Shown here piece by piece: positions 25,304 through 34,328 of a DNA stretch of 64,000 nucleotides. Under the pieces are notes generated by a model. The model was not told the DNA's origin, made no database searches, and saw nothing but the letters and a program-made list of their open reading frames with translations. The stretch lies in assembly GCA_036657595.1 (NCBI GenBank), contig JAVXFZ010000005.1:10366-74365 (forward strand), written 5' to 3'. Both the position numbers and the translations under genes were made by a program. The first letter of the stretch is position 1. Every line of letters begins with the position of its first letter. The stretch comes from Odoribacter sp036657595. Its GTDB lineage: Bacteria > Bacteroidota > Bacteroidia > Bacteroidales > Marinifilaceae.

Positions 25304-26656
25304 ATGACTATCTTGCAAATGATGAATCGCCGGATTTTACGTCTTGCTTTGCCCTCTATTGTGTCGAATATTACGGTTCCATTGTTGGGATTGGTGGATG
25401 TGGCTATTGTGGGGCATTTGGGATCAACGGCTTATATCGGGGCTATTGCTATCGGAGGGCTGTTGTTTAATATTTTATATTGGAATTTTGGTTTTCTCCG
25501 GATGGGTACGAGTGGCTTAACTTCGCAGGCGTATGGGCGAAAAGATGCGAATGCGGAGATGAGAGTGTTGGTGCAGGCGGTAGTGGTGGGGCTTGTTTCG
25601 GCGGTGGTGATTTTGTTGTTGCAAGTTCCGGTGGAGCGTTTGGCGTTTTCGTTGTTGGATACGAGTGTGGAGGTGGAGCGATATGCGATGGCTTATTTTC
25701 GGGTGTGTATTTGGGGGGCTCCGGCAGTCTTGGTGATGTATAGTTTCAAGGGATGGTTTATCGGAATGCAAAATTCTCGTTTCCCGATGTATATTGCCAT
25801 AGGAGTGAATGTGATAAATATTGTGTGTAGTCTTTGTTTTGTGTTTGTGTGGCAGATGGGTGTAGAAGGAGTGGCGTTGGGGACGGTGGTGGCAGAATGG
25901 TCGGGGGTGGGGATGGCAGTTGGTTTGTGGAGATGGCGTTATGGGATGCTCCGACAGCGGATTGCTTGGCGCGATAGTCTGAAGGTGGGGATGATGCGTC
26001 GATTCTTTGCTGTCAATCGGGATATATTTTTTCGAACTGTTTGTTTGATTGCAGTGACAACATTTTTCACTTCTACGGGAGCGAAGCAGGGAGATGTGAT
26101 TTTGGCGGTGAATACTTTGCTGATGCAGTTGTTTACGTTGTTTTCTTATATTATGGATGGTTTTGCTTATGCGGCGGAAGCACTTACCGGACGGTATATT
26201 GGTGCTTGTAATGTGAAGCAATTGAAGATGGCTGTGCATCATTTATTTGGCTGGGGAATCGGTTTGTCGTTGTTATTTACGTTGTTATATGCTTTCGGCG
26301 GTCGGGAATTTTTGGGTTTGTTGACGAATGATGAGCAGGTGGTGGAGGCTGCCGGTGGGTATTTTTATTGGGTGTTGGCTGTTCCGTTGTTGGGATTTGG
26401 TGCTTTTCTTTGGGATGGAATATTGATCGGAGCGACGGCTACGCGAGTGATGTTGCGGGCAATGTTGGTTGCTTCCGGTGCTTTCTTTTTGATTTATTAC
26501 GGTTGTTCGGGAGGAACAAATAATCATATTTTATGGTTGGCATTTTTGGTGTATTTGTTTTTACGGGGTGTGATGATGACGATTTGGGGACGACAGATTT
26601 TTACAGAGGCTTATTTGAAACGTGTAGAAAATCTAACCGTTATCACCGGATTGTAG
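25304..26656 (+). CDS. MATE family efflux transporter (DinF-like)
   Basis: The 450-residue membrane protein starts MTILQMMNRRILRLALPSIV, with NITVPLLGLVDVAIVGHLGS, the DinF-type MATE signature, and about twelve hydrophobic segments. It is coupled to the upstream clostripain gene with a 5-base gap; the longer frame starting at 25277 overlaps that gene and adds unrelated residues, so 25304 is preferred. The coding strand is strongly G- and T-rich. Substrate unknown. Confidence 0.88.
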   Translation: MTILQMMNRRILRLALPSIVSNITVPLLGLVDVAIVGHLGSTAYIGAIAIGGLLFNILYWNFGFLRMGTSGLTSQAYGRKDANAEMRVLVQAVVVGLVSAVVILLLQVPVERLAFSLLDTSVEVERYAMAYFRVCIWGAPAVLVMYSFKGWFIGMQNSRFPMYIAIGVNVINIVCSLCFVFVWQMGVEGVALGTVVAEWSGVGMAVGLWRWRYGMLRQRIAWRDSLKVGMMRRFFAVNRDIFFRTVCLIAVTTFFTSTGAKQGDVILAVNTLLMQLFTLFSYIMDGFAYAAEALTGRYIGACNVKQLKMAVHHLFGWGIGLSLLFTLLYAFGGREFLGLLTNDEQVVEAAGGYFYWVLAVPLLGFGAFLWDGILIGATATRVMLRAMLVASGAFFLIYYGCSGGTNNHILWLAFLVYLFLRGVMMTIWGRQIFTEAYLKRVENLTVITGL

Positions 26657-26716
26657 CGGGATGCGGAAATAGTTAATGTGTTGGTGGTAAAGTTTGAAAG
26701 TGTTTTTCTGTTGTTT

Positions 26717-27916
26717 TTAGGTGGACTTTATGCGTTTTATTCCGGTACATACAATGACGTAGTTGAGAAGTAGGAGGGCAATTAATCCGGCGAGGAAGTA
26801 TTGCCAGCCGAAGAGGTCAAGTATTACGCCGGTAGCCCAACCGAGAAGACTGGAACCGAGATAGTATGCTAAGAGGTAGATGGAGATGGTGACGGAGCGT
26901 TTGGCTACATTATAATCGCTGACGATGCGGTTGCAGAGTACGTGAACGACAAAAAAGTTGAAGGTGAAAGCTGCCAATCCGAGCGCAACGATCCAGAAGT
27001 TTGTAATATATAGTAGTAGAATCACTGTGGCAGAGAGGAGAAGGGCGATTTTAAATACGGTGAAATGATTGAATCGGCGTGTGAGTCCTGCGGTGGCGAT
27101 GGAACCGAAAACGCCGAAAATGTACATTAGGTAGATATAATGGATGTAGTGTGGGGAGAAATTGAATGGTGCTTTGATTAGGTAGAATCCCATATAGTTA
27201 TAGAGGCTGACAAAAACGCCGAGTATTAATCCTCCGGTAGCATAAAAGGGGATGAGTGTTTTGTTGGTAATTAATCGGAGATTGTCGGTGATGAGTGATT
27301 GAAAGTTTTCTTTTTTAGGAATGAAGTTTTTAGAGCGAGGACTGAATATTATAAATAGGATGGCAAAGAGGGCACAGATGAGTCCGATGCTGACGGATGC
27401 GACACGCCAAGAGTATTCTGATCCTACCCACGAAGAAATGACACGTCCGCCCATACCGCCCAGTGCGTTTCCGGCAATATATAGTCCGACAATTTTGCTT
27501 TTATTGCGGGTGGATACTTCTTCGGAGATGTATGCCATAGATACGGAGGTCGCTCCTGATAATAGAAATCCTTTGGCAGCACTGAGTAGAATCAGTGGTA
27601 AAAATGTGGGAGAAAAAGAAGCAGTCACGGAGAATAGCGAGGAAGCAAGCAACCCTATACCGATCATTTTTTTTCGTGGAATGCGGTCGGCAATAAACAT
27701 TGTCGTAAGTAGTCCAAATACCATTCCCAATGTCGAGAACGATATGGCAAGGCTACTGTGACTGGCTGTTAGTGAAAAGTCGTGAGCTAAATCCGGTAGC
27801 AAGGGCTGGAAATAGTAGAGCTGTGCAAAGCAGGAAAATCCCGATAGAAATATACAGATCGAAATGATGAGGTCTTTTCGGTTTTCTTCCTTTTCAATAG
27901 CAGATTGTATTTTCAT
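26717..27916 (-). CDS. MFS transporter (YnfM/arabinose-efflux-like)
   Basis: The 399-residue inner-membrane protein has twelve hydrophobic segments and the MFS loop 2-3 motif as ADRIPRKKMIG, with AYISEEVSTRNKSKIVGLYIAGNALGGMGGR in the middle of the first half. It resembles YnfM-type drug or sugar exporters. The start is ATG 27916 (MKIQSAIEKEENRK) because the ATG at 27940 lies inside the -7 box. A canonical promoter precedes it. It is near an Lrp-family and a TetR-like regulator, both also on the minus strand and upstream, one of which may control it. Confidence 0.88.
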   Translation of the reverse strand: MKIQSAIEKEENRKDLIISICIFLSGFSCFAQLYYFQPLLPDLAHDFSLTASHSSLAISFSTLGMVFGLLTTMFIADRIPRKKMIGIGLLASSLFSVTASFSPTFLPLILLSAAKGFLLSGATSVSMAYISEEVSTRNKSKIVGLYIAGNALGGMGGRVISSWVGSEYSWRVASVSIGLICALFAILFIIFSPRSKNFIPKKENFQSLITDNLRLITNKTLIPFYATGGLILGVFVSLYNYMGFYLIKAPFNFSPHYIHYIYLMYIFGVFGSIATAGLTRRFNHFTVFKIALLLSATVILLLYITNFWIVALGLAAFTFNFFVVHVLCNRIVSDYNVAKRSVTISIYLLAYYLGSSLLGWATGVILDLFGWQYFLAGLIALLLLNYVIVCTGIKRIKST

Positions 27917-27937
27917 ATATATTTTTGAAAAGTCGCG

Positions 27938-27969
27938 CAAATGTAAATAGGTTCGTTTGAAATTCCAAA
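27938..27969 (-). promoter_or_regulatory. Promoter of the MFS gene
   Basis: Minus strand TTTG (27969-27966), 20-base spacer, TACATTTG (27945-27938). A canonical Bacteroidetes promoter that decides the start codon at 27916. Confidence 0.75.
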
Positions 27970-28185
27970 TACCAAGAGGTTTAAATCAGTTGTATGGATG
28001 AATTTATCTTTTCTGTGTTTTTTCAAGATTTTTTTGTGAGATGAGATTTTTGAGGAATCAGGAATTTGAATAGATTTTTATATCTTTTCCTTCACTTTTT
28101 TTAGAGCGTGATGGAGCGGATTATATTTACTTTATCGTATGAGAAACGTTGGGCTTGTTGGATGGTTTACTTTTTAAGTTGTGCT

Positions 28186-28653
28186 TTATTCTTCAGAGCA
28201 AATGTCTACTTGTTTTTCAATTAATTGGTCCAGAGAAATGAAAGATTCTGTTTTCGCAATGCCCGGAATGTTTTGGAGGGTGTTTATTAGTATGTTCATT
28301 AAATGCTGATGGTCGTTACAACGAATTTTCAGGAAGAATGAGTAGTGACCGGTGATAAAATGGCATTCAATGACTTCGGGTATTTGTTCGATTTCTTTTA
28401 CTACGGTTTTGTATTGATGGGCATTGTCCAGAATGACTCCTATAAAAGCACATATTTTGAAACCAAGTGCTCTGGGCTTAACGATGAAGCGTGAACCTTC
28501 AATAATGCCTGAATCTTCCATTTTTTTCACTCTTTGGTGAATGGCTGCTCCTGATATACCGCATTCCCGTGCAATTTCAAGAAATGGTATTCTGGCATTT
28601 TTTACAAGAAAAGAGAGGATTTTCCGATCAATCTCGTCTATTTGGTATTTCAT
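28186..28653 (-). CDS. Lrp/AsnC family transcriptional regulator
   Basis: The 155-residue protein has the AsnC-type helix-turn-helix (DEIDRKILSFLVKNARIPFL then GISGAAIHQRVKKME, about 6-60) and a C-terminal RAM ligand-binding domain (about 68-145) with the VIECHFITGHYSFFLKI pattern. Such proteins sense amino acids and form octamers that wrap DNA. The gene lies between a TetR-like gene (52 bases upstream) and the MFS transporter (about 270 bases downstream), so transport of an amino acid or related compound is a possible target. Confidence 0.92.
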   Translation of the reverse strand: MKYQIDEIDRKILSFLVKNARIPFLEIARECGISGAAIHQRVKKMEDSGIIEGSRFIVKPRALGFKICAFIGVILDNAHQYKTVVKEIEQIPEVIECHFITGHYSFFLKIRCNDHQHLMNILINTLQNIPGIAKTESFISLDQLIEKQVDICSEE

Positions 28654-28705
28654 AGTTTTGAGGTTTTGTAGAAATGTTTTTTATTGATTTCTATCGGTTG
28701 TGTTA

Positions 28706-29329
28706 TTATCTGAAATTCAATACACTATACAGTTGTTTCCTTTGCTTATAATAAGATCGTCCTTCATCGTTTGTAATGTTTTTAATAACATTATCAATTA
28801 AAGTGGTGAAGATGGTGGCAAAGGTGAATCCTTCGGGTGGATAAATCTGTGGATTATGGATGTCGTTTAATTTAGCGATGTACATACGTGCGATCATTTC
28901 GCTGGATATATCGTTTTTGTACATTCCTTGTTGCATTCCTTTTTCAATATTGATTTTGATTTTTTCATAAATGAAATCGGAACGCATTTGAAGATGAGGC
29001 TCAAAGACATCGGGGAAAAGTTCGGAAAACATAATTGTGATAGATGGGCTGACACTGAAGAAACGTTTGTTGATTTCATTACTTATAATGAGCATAATAT
29101 CAATAGCATTCCAGCCTTCAAAATCATATTCGTTGAAGATTTCTTCAAAACATTTTCTTTCCAATTCTAAGATGGCTTTTACGATGTCACGGCGATCGGT
29201 AAAGTTTTCTCTTAATTCTTCCAAAGAGAGTTCTACTGTTCGTAAATGTTCTTCATTTAAATCGTTGATACCATATTTTGCAATATAGTTGCGCAATTTT
29301 TCTGCGAGAATATATCGTTTTTCCATCAT
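28706..29329 (-). CDS. Divergent TetR-like transcriptional regulator
   Basis: The start is taken as ATG 29329 (MMEKRYILAEKLRNYIAKYG), giving 207 residues. The N-terminal 55 residues follow the TetR pattern in shape (a helix, KYGINDLNEEHLRTVELSLEELRENFTDRRDIVKAILELE), but the recognition helix is divergent. The C-terminal part is helical, with a segment rich in aromatic residues typical of the ligand pocket. It precedes the Lrp gene in the same direction. DNA binding is inferred from overall pattern only. Confidence 0.65.
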   Translation of the reverse strand: MMEKRYILAEKLRNYIAKYGINDLNEEHLRTVELSLEELRENFTDRRDIVKAILELERKCFEEIFNEYDFEGWNAIDIMLIISNEINKRFFSVSPSITIMFSELFPDVFEPHLQMRSDFIYEKIKINIEKGMQQGMYKNDISSEMIARMYIAKLNDIHNPQIYPPEGFTFATIFTTLIDNVIKNITNDEGRSYYKQRKQLYSVLNFR

Positions 29330-29683
29330 TGTGTGTGTATTCTGTTTCGTGGTGTAAATATAATAAACAAAATGGAAGAGCAGCAAAAGAACATTGTAAA
29401 TTATTATTTTTTTCCTCGTTTTTCTTTCAAAAAATATGGATTCTAATAAGAAAATATTTTAATCGAGGCTTTCAGGGATGTCGAAAGTATGAAGCAAATT
29501 CGGTCGGTTGTGTGAATGCTATTTGTAACGCTTAAATATTCAATATATATCTATTCCTTGTTTTCAAATTAAAATATAACTTTGCAAGGAAATAATTATT
29601 AATCTTTATTGAGTTGTTTCGGATGTGAGCGAAATGGTTTGAGAATGCGGAAAGACTCTATAAAATAGACCTTCATAAGAAGA
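29330..29683. other. Intergenic region between TetR-like and PafA-like genes
   Basis: A/T-rich, with only the PafA-like promoter element (29577-29584) recognised. I see no gene or clear repeat. Confidence 0.5.
29577..29584 (+). promoter_or_regulatory. -7 promoter element of the PafA-like gene
   Basis: TAACTTTG matches TAnnTTTG; a TTG at 29558-29560 is 16 bases upstream, shorter than usual. Leader about 95 bases. Confidence 0.5.
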
Positions 29684-31255
29684 ATGATGATGCGGCAAGG
29701 AATTATAGGAATATTATTATTGATAAATACGGTTTTGTTTGCGGCGGAGAATAAAACAAAATTAGTGGTTGGAATAACTATTAGTAATTTTTATCCGGAA
29801 TGGTTAGCTATTTATGGGAATGATTTATCTGAAGGAGGTTTAAAGAGGATTACCGCACAGGGAAAGGAAATTAGCGCAGATTATGATTATTTGTATTCTC
29901 AGACAGGAGTGGATCAGGCTACGATTTATTCAGGCTTGTTGCCTTCAGAACACGGTGTGATTTCACACGAATGGTATGATAGGTTGCGGAAGAAAAGGCA
30001 AAGTAATGTTGTTTCTGACCATTTTAATCTGATAGGGGGAGAAATCGGAAAAGGTTTGAGCCCTGATTGGTTGCAGGCATTGACATTGGGGTGTGCGATG
30101 AAAATGAATAATGCTTTTTCAAAAATATATAGTATTTCAATCAATGGGGAAGAGGCGGTGATGAGCGGAGGCAGTTGTGCAAATATGGCTATTTGGCTTA
30201 GTGAAAAGAATGGTAGATGGATGTCTTCTGATTATTATGCGGATTCATTACCCGGTTGGCTAAATGCTTATAATGCAAAAATGGAGAGTGATTTTTTTAT
30301 TCGTCGAGGTTGGATGTCTTTAGCGGATGAAAGCGGAAATACAACTGCTTTGCGTTTAAAAAATAAGGTGGGATTGGGGAATGGATTTTTTTATGATTTA
30401 GTACAGGCTAAACGTAAGTATAATACTTACCGGATATTGAAAGCAACGCCTTATGCGAATACGATGGTTGCCGATTTGTCACAGGAATTAATTAAGTCTG
30501 AACAGTTGGGACGTGATAATGATCCTGATTTGTTGGCTTTGAATTTTTCCTGTTTGGATTATATGAATCGAGATTTTGAGGTTGGTTCACGAGAATTTCA
30601 GGATGTTGTTATGCGATTGGATCGTGATGTAGAAAAGTTGTTAAATGAATTGGATACCCGAGTGGGAAGAGGAAATTATACTGTTTTCTTGACTTTTTCG
30701 GAAGCTCGGGAGTTATTGCCGGAGGAATTGGGAAAGATGAGGCTGTCGGCAGGTTATTTTAGTATATTTAAAGCGGTAGCATTATTAAAGTCTTATTTAA
30801 GTTTAATATATGGCGATGGGGATTGGGTGTTGGATTATGATTCTGAGCAGATATATCTGGATCGCGAATTGATTGATAAAAAGAAAATTTCATTGAAAGA
30901 AATGCAAGATAAAATTGCAGATTTTATGATTGAATTCGAAGGTGTTGCGCGTGTGATTACTGCTCATTCTCTGACACATAATGTTTCTTCTTCGGGTGTT
31001 GAAGTGTTGTATCAGAATTCTTTTTCCCAAAAACGTAGCGGTGATGTATTGTATTCTCTTTTGCCAACTTGGATTCCTGAATTGAAAGACCCGGAAGATA
31101 ATTATGCCCGTTACAGCAAACGGCATAAAGTGCCATTGTATTTATATGGGGCAGGGCTTCCCGTATCTTTATCTTCCACTTGTTCTATGTCGGCTCTTTT
31201 ATCAATACTTTGTAAAATATTGAATATTCCAGTGCCTTATACGTCGGTGAAATAA
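29684..31255 (+). CDS. PafA-family alkaline phosphatase-like protein with degenerate active site
   Basis: The 523-residue exported protein (signal peptide to about residue 20) follows the PafA layout from end to end: GGLKRITAQGKEISADYDYL, the TG(P)GHAS region now QTGVDQATIYSGLLPSEHG, HEWYD, the long insert with MSSDYYADSLPGWLNAYN, and YARYSKRHKVPLYLYG. Yet key residues are lost. The first metal Asp of VVDQ is S34 in ITISNF; the phosphate-binding KDR is NGE at 154-156; the ligand His after SxxDYxxH is lost in CLDYMNRDF; and the TADHG pair is FSEAR at 338-342. It is probably not an active phosphatase. It converges on gldD with a 3-base gap. Confidence 0.75.
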   Translation: MMMRQGIIGILLLINTVLFAAENKTKLVVGITISNFYPEWLAIYGNDLSEGGLKRITAQGKEISADYDYLYSQTGVDQATIYSGLLPSEHGVISHEWYDRLRKKRQSNVVSDHFNLIGGEIGKGLSPDWLQALTLGCAMKMNNAFSKIYSISINGEEAVMSGGSCANMAIWLSEKNGRWMSSDYYADSLPGWLNAYNAKMESDFFIRRGWMSLADESGNTTALRLKNKVGLGNGFFYDLVQAKRKYNTYRILKATPYANTMVADLSQELIKSEQLGRDNDPDLLALNFSCLDYMNRDFEVGSREFQDVVMRLDRDVEKLLNELDTRVGRGNYTVFLTFSEARELLPEELGKMRLSAGYFSIFKAVALLKSYLSLIYGDGDWVLDYDSEQIYLDRELIDKKKISLKEMQDKIADFMIEFEGVARVITAHSLTHNVSSSGVEVLYQNSFSQKRSGDVLYSLLPTWIPELKDPEDNYARYSKRHKVPLYLYGAGLPVSLSSTCSMSALLSILCKILNIPVPYTSVK

Positions 31256-31258
31256 AGA

Positions 31259-31822
31259 TTATTTGAATTGTAGGGTTTCCATTAAATTTATAATATCTTG
31301 CCTCAGATAAGCGATAACAGGGGCTAACGAATCTTTATTCGGGTGTTGATTGAAATAGAGAGCTCCCCGAAGGAAATGGTGAGTGGAGTCTGTTGCAAAG
31401 AATTGGGTGGATGAGGCTGTGTTGCCTTCGATATAATAGATTAGCCCAAAAATCTCTTTTTTCTTAAAGTATTTTTCGTTGATCGATTCTGCTTTTATTG
31501 TGTGACTATAAGCCATTCGATGACAATCTTCTGTATAATGGAGCAGGGAGGTATCGGTTGTGATTTTTTTATATGAGAGGTGAATCTTTGCATTGTATTG
31601 TGGATAGTGTATATTTATCCAACCGGGCTCAGCGTCTTTACTTTTGTCCGGTTCGATATTTGCGATATTTGCCATTTTAAAACGATAGGGTAATGTATCC
31701 GTGGTTTGTTTCCATTCCTTTTCAGGAAAATCAATCCTGAAATAAGCGTATGGTTTGGGGGTATATTTTTCACTGCATCCGAACAGTAAAAGCGGGATCA
31801 ATAGGATAAAAATCTTAGACAT
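31259..31822 (-). CDS. gldD: Gliding motility lipoprotein GldD
   Basis: GldD is a Bacteroidetes lipoprotein needed for gliding and type IX secretion in Flavobacterium, but it is also kept in non-gliding members. The 187-residue product starts MSKIFILLIPLLLFGCS with a clear lipobox, followed by YTPKPYAYFRIDFPEKEW, a family signature, and later YYIEGNTASSTQFFATDSTHHFLRGALYF. ATG 31822 gives a clean signal peptide; ATG 31846 is possible. It lies 44 bases downstream of gldE in the usual ssb-gldE-gldD order. Confidence 0.92.
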   Translation of the reverse strand: MSKIFILLIPLLLFGCSEKYTPKPYAYFRIDFPEKEWKQTTDTLPYRFKMANIANIEPDKSKDAEPGWINIHYPQYNAKIHLSYKKITTDTSLLHYTEDCHRMAYSHTIKAESINEKYFKKKEIFGLIYYIEGNTASSTQFFATDSTHHFLRGALYFNQHPNKDSLAPVIAYLRQDIINLMETLQFK

Positions 31823-31866
31823 ATTTATTGATAGATTTCCCTTCATTCTATATATGATTAAAGATT

Positions 31867-33180
31867 TTATTGGATGGTTGAATGGTTGGATTTTTCGTAT
31901 TTGATCTTTTTAATACGTCGATTATCAACTTCTAAGATAGTAAATTTATGTTCACGGAAATGAATGATATCGTTTCTTTTCGGTAATTCTCCTTTTATTT
32001 CAAGGATTAAACCTGCCAATGTATCGGCTTCTCCTTCGATATCTTTGAAACTATCTTGATCAGCTCCGACAATTTTAATGAAATCATTGAGCAATGTGCA
32101 AGCTTCAAAAATGTATGTATTGTCTTTTGTCTTGATGTATGTTTCTTCTTTTTCATCATACTCATCATTGATTTCACCAACGATTTCCTCCAGAATATCT
32201 TCCATCGTTACGATACCGGAAGTGCCACCATATTCATCTACTACAACGGCCATGTGTACTTTTTTGATCTGAAATTCTTCCAGTAAGTCGTTGATTTTTT
32301 TTGTTTCCGGAACAAAGTAGGCAGGACGAATCAGTGATTGCCATTTGAAATTCAAGGGCTCTTTTAAGTGCGCCAATAAGTCTTTGACGTAAAGAATCCC
32401 TTCAATGGTGTCCAAATTTTCACAGTACACCGGTAAACGAGAATAGCCGTGCTCAATGACAATGTTTTTGACTTGCTCAAAACTGTCTTTTATATCCAGT
32501 GCTATGATATTAATACGGGGACGAATGATGTCAATAGCATCAATGTTACTGAAGCGGACAATGCCTTCCAGTATATCTTTTTCGTCATTTATTTCATCAT
32601 CTTCAGTTAATTCGAGAGCTTTTGAGAGTTGGTCGATGGATAAGCCATTCTTTTTTACCATACGTTTACTGATGATTGATGTTGATTTGATCAATAGTAC
32701 AGAAAGTGGTCGGAAAAGATAGGTTAAAAAGGTTAAAGGAGCAGCCATAAATGTCGCAACTTTAATTTGGGAGCGATTGGCATATAGTTTTGGTATAATT
32801 TCTCCAAATAATAAGATGATGAATGTGACCAGAATAACTTGGATAGTAAAACCTAAGAGAGGATATCCTGAAAAATTGAACAATGAATTGACTAAATAGG
32901 TTGAAATAATGACGATTCCTACATTAACAAAATTGTTTGTGATCAGGATGGTTGATAGTAAAAGGTTGGGCTTTTTGTAGAGGTGACAAACTTTGTTGCA
33001 GCCTTTTTCTTTTAATTTTTCTAAGTCTTTAGGGGATAGTGAAAAATAAGCAACTTCTGAAGCTGAAACTAAGGCTGATATGATCAGCATAAATAATAAG
33101 GTGATGATAAGAATAATGTCTAAGAATTCAAAAGAACCGCGCCATACTTCTTGAACTGCGCCATAAGTGTCTGTTTCCAA
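31867..33180 (-). CDS. gldE: GldE, CNNM/CorC-type membrane protein with CBS domains
   Basis: The 437-residue protein has an N-terminal DUF21/CNNM transmembrane region (hydrophobic segments to about residue 175; SALVSASEVAYFSLSPKDLEKL), paired CBS domains (about 205-330; RPRINIIALDIKDSF, VVVDEYGGTSGIVTMEDILEEIVGE) and a C-terminal CorC/HlyC domain (about 345-425). CNNM proteins are linked to magnesium transport; GldE can partly replace GldD when overproduced in Flavobacterium. A strong hairpin separates it from ssb upstream. Confidence 0.93.
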   Translation of the reverse strand: METDTYGAVQEVWRGSFEFLDIILIITLLFMLIISALVSASEVAYFSLSPKDLEKLKEKGCNKVCHLYKKPNLLLSTILITNNFVNVGIVIISTYLVNSLFNFSGYPLLGFTIQVILVTFIILLFGEIIPKLYANRSQIKVATFMAAPLTFLTYLFRPLSVLLIKSTSIISKRMVKKNGLSIDQLSKALELTEDDEINDEKDILEGIVRFSNIDAIDIIRPRINIIALDIKDSFEQVKNIVIEHGYSRLPVYCENLDTIEGILYVKDLLAHLKEPLNFKWQSLIRPAYFVPETKKINDLLEEFQIKKVHMAVVVDEYGGTSGIVTMEDILEEIVGEINDEYDEKEETYIKTKDNTYIFEACTLLNDFIKIVGADQDSFKDIEGEADTLAGLILEIKGELPKRNDIIHFREHKFTILEVDNRRIKKIKYEKSNHSTIQ

Positions 33181-33221
33181 AATTGAAAAAATTAGTATAA
33201 TTGAAATTTAAAAATTAAAAT

Positions 33222-33292
33222 TTAAGAGCTGAGGACTAAAAAATGAAGATCAGTCGATACTGGATTTTTATTTTTTAGTTCTCAGTGCTTAA
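33222..33292 (-). terminator. Hairpin between ssb and gldE
   Basis: Two 23-base arms pair at 21 positions including a G-T (arms beginning TTAAGAGCTGAGGACT and ending AGTTCTCAGTGCTTAA) around a 25-base loop. On the minus strand it follows ssb directly and is trailed by a U-rich tract, so it looks like a terminator or attenuator between ssb and gldE. Confidence 0.65.
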
Positions 33293-33294
33293 GT

Positions 33295-33729
33295 TTAGAA
33301 AGGTAAATCATCATTGTCGTCCGGCGTATTTACTGCGGGAGTTGTTGGAGCTGTTGTCGGTGTGTTGTACGGTTTCGCCACATTTCCTCCATTATCACCC
33401 TCTTGTTTGAAGGATAGCATTTGCATATTGTCGGCATAAATCTCCGTTGTGTATCTTTTTACACCATTTTGATCGTCCCACGAGCGAGTGCGAATGCGTC
33501 CTTCAATGTATAGGCGCATCCCTTTATGTACATATTTCTCTACAATTTCTGCCAAACCTCTCCAAAGGACAATGCTATGCCACTCCGTCTGATCTACATT
33601 TTCACCATTTTTATTTTTGTATCTTTCGGTTGTAGCAAGACGGATATTAGCAACAGCTACTCCTCCATCTAAGTATTTAACATCGGGTTCAGCGCCTACA
33701 TTTCCAATTAAAATGACTTTATTAACCAT
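33295..33729 (-). CDS. ssb: Single-stranded DNA-binding protein
   Basis: SSB coats single-stranded DNA in replication and repair. The 144-residue protein starts MVNKVILIGNVGAEPDVKYL, has the OB fold through about residue 105 (NIRLATTERYKNKNGENVDQTEWH; GMRLYIEGRIRTRSW) and a short disordered linker ending in the acidic partner-binding tip DDNDDLPF. In many Bacteroidales mutY precedes ssb; here the upstream 270 bases hold no mutY. Confidence 0.97.
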   Translation of the reverse strand: MVNKVILIGNVGAEPDVKYLDGGVAVANIRLATTERYKNKNGENVDQTEWHSIVLWRGLAEIVEKYVHKGMRLYIEGRIRTRSWDDQNGVKRYTTEIYADNMQMLSFKQEGDNGGNVAKPYNTPTTAPTTPAVNTPDDNDDLPF

Positions 33730-33961
33730 AGCGTATTTTTTAAATAGTTTAAAATAATTGGTTTATTATACAATAGTTCTAATAAAACTTGTTGGTAGAA
33801 TACATTATAAACTCGATTAGGGCACAAGTTATAAAGTTTTTTGGTTCCTTTGCATATTAGAAATAAAATATTTTTTCTGGAGCGAAATTAAGGAAAAAAA
33901 TCCGATTTGGAAAAAAATGACAAAAATCATCTCGTTTTTTTTATTCTTAATAGAAAAGCCT

Positions 33962-33969
33962 TATATTTG
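33962..33969 (+). promoter_or_regulatory. -7 promoter element of the HU operon
   Basis: TATATTTG matches TAnnTTTG; leader about 50 bases before ATG 34027. Confidence 0.6.
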
Positions 33970-34026
33970 CAAACTGAAAAATAGACAGGAATAAATAAAT
34001 TATTGAATATTAAATATTTAAAGAAA

Positions 34027-34314
34027 ATGACAAAGGCGGATATTGTTAACGAGATTTCGAGAACGACCGGGATTGAGAAAGTTGCAGTTCAAGCAACTGT
34101 GGAAGCTTTCATGGAGTCAATCAAAAATTCTGTTATTGAGGGTAAAAACGTGTATTTAAGAGGTTTCGGTAGTTTCGTTGTGAAAAAAAGAGCTGAAAAA
34201 ACAGCTCGTAATATTTCCAAGAACGTGACTATCAAAATTCCAGAACATTTTATTCCTTCATTCAAACCATCCAAGAGTTTTGTTAATGAAGTTAAGAGTA
34301 ATGTTAAAAAATAA
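34027..34314 (+). CDS. HU family nucleoid protein
   Basis: HU dimers bend DNA and compact the nucleoid. The 95-residue protein starts MTKADIVNEISRTTGIEKVA; the DNA-binding arm region is present as NVYLRGFGSFVVKKRAEKTA with PEHFIPSFKPSKSF at its end. A TTG 24 bases upstream is in frame but is not needed; ATG 34027 matches homologs. It is followed after 14 bases by a tiny ribosomal protein gene, then rng. Confidence 0.95.
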   Translation: MTKADIVNEISRTTGIEKVAVQATVEAFMESIKNSVIEGKNVYLRGFGSFVVKKRAEKTARNISKNVTIKIPEHFIPSFKPSKSFVNEVKSNVKK

Positions 34315-34315
34315 G

Positions 34316-34323
34316 AAAGGAGG
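34316..34323 (+). promoter_or_regulatory. Strong Shine-Dalgarno of the mS38-like gene
   Basis: AAAGGAGG lies 5 bases before ATG 34329, directly after the HU stop. Most genes in this window lack such a sequence, so this one stands out and supports the small gene below. Confidence 0.8.
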
Positions 34324-34328
34324 AATTT

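Noticed and set aside
25517..26242. Minus-strand frame of 241 residues opposite the MATE gene
   Set aside because: Histidine-rich shadow of a G/T-rich coding strand, with no promoter and no known domain.
34003..34026. TTG start for HU
   Set aside because: ATG at 34027 matches the conserved HU start MTKADIV; the eight extra residues are not found in the family.
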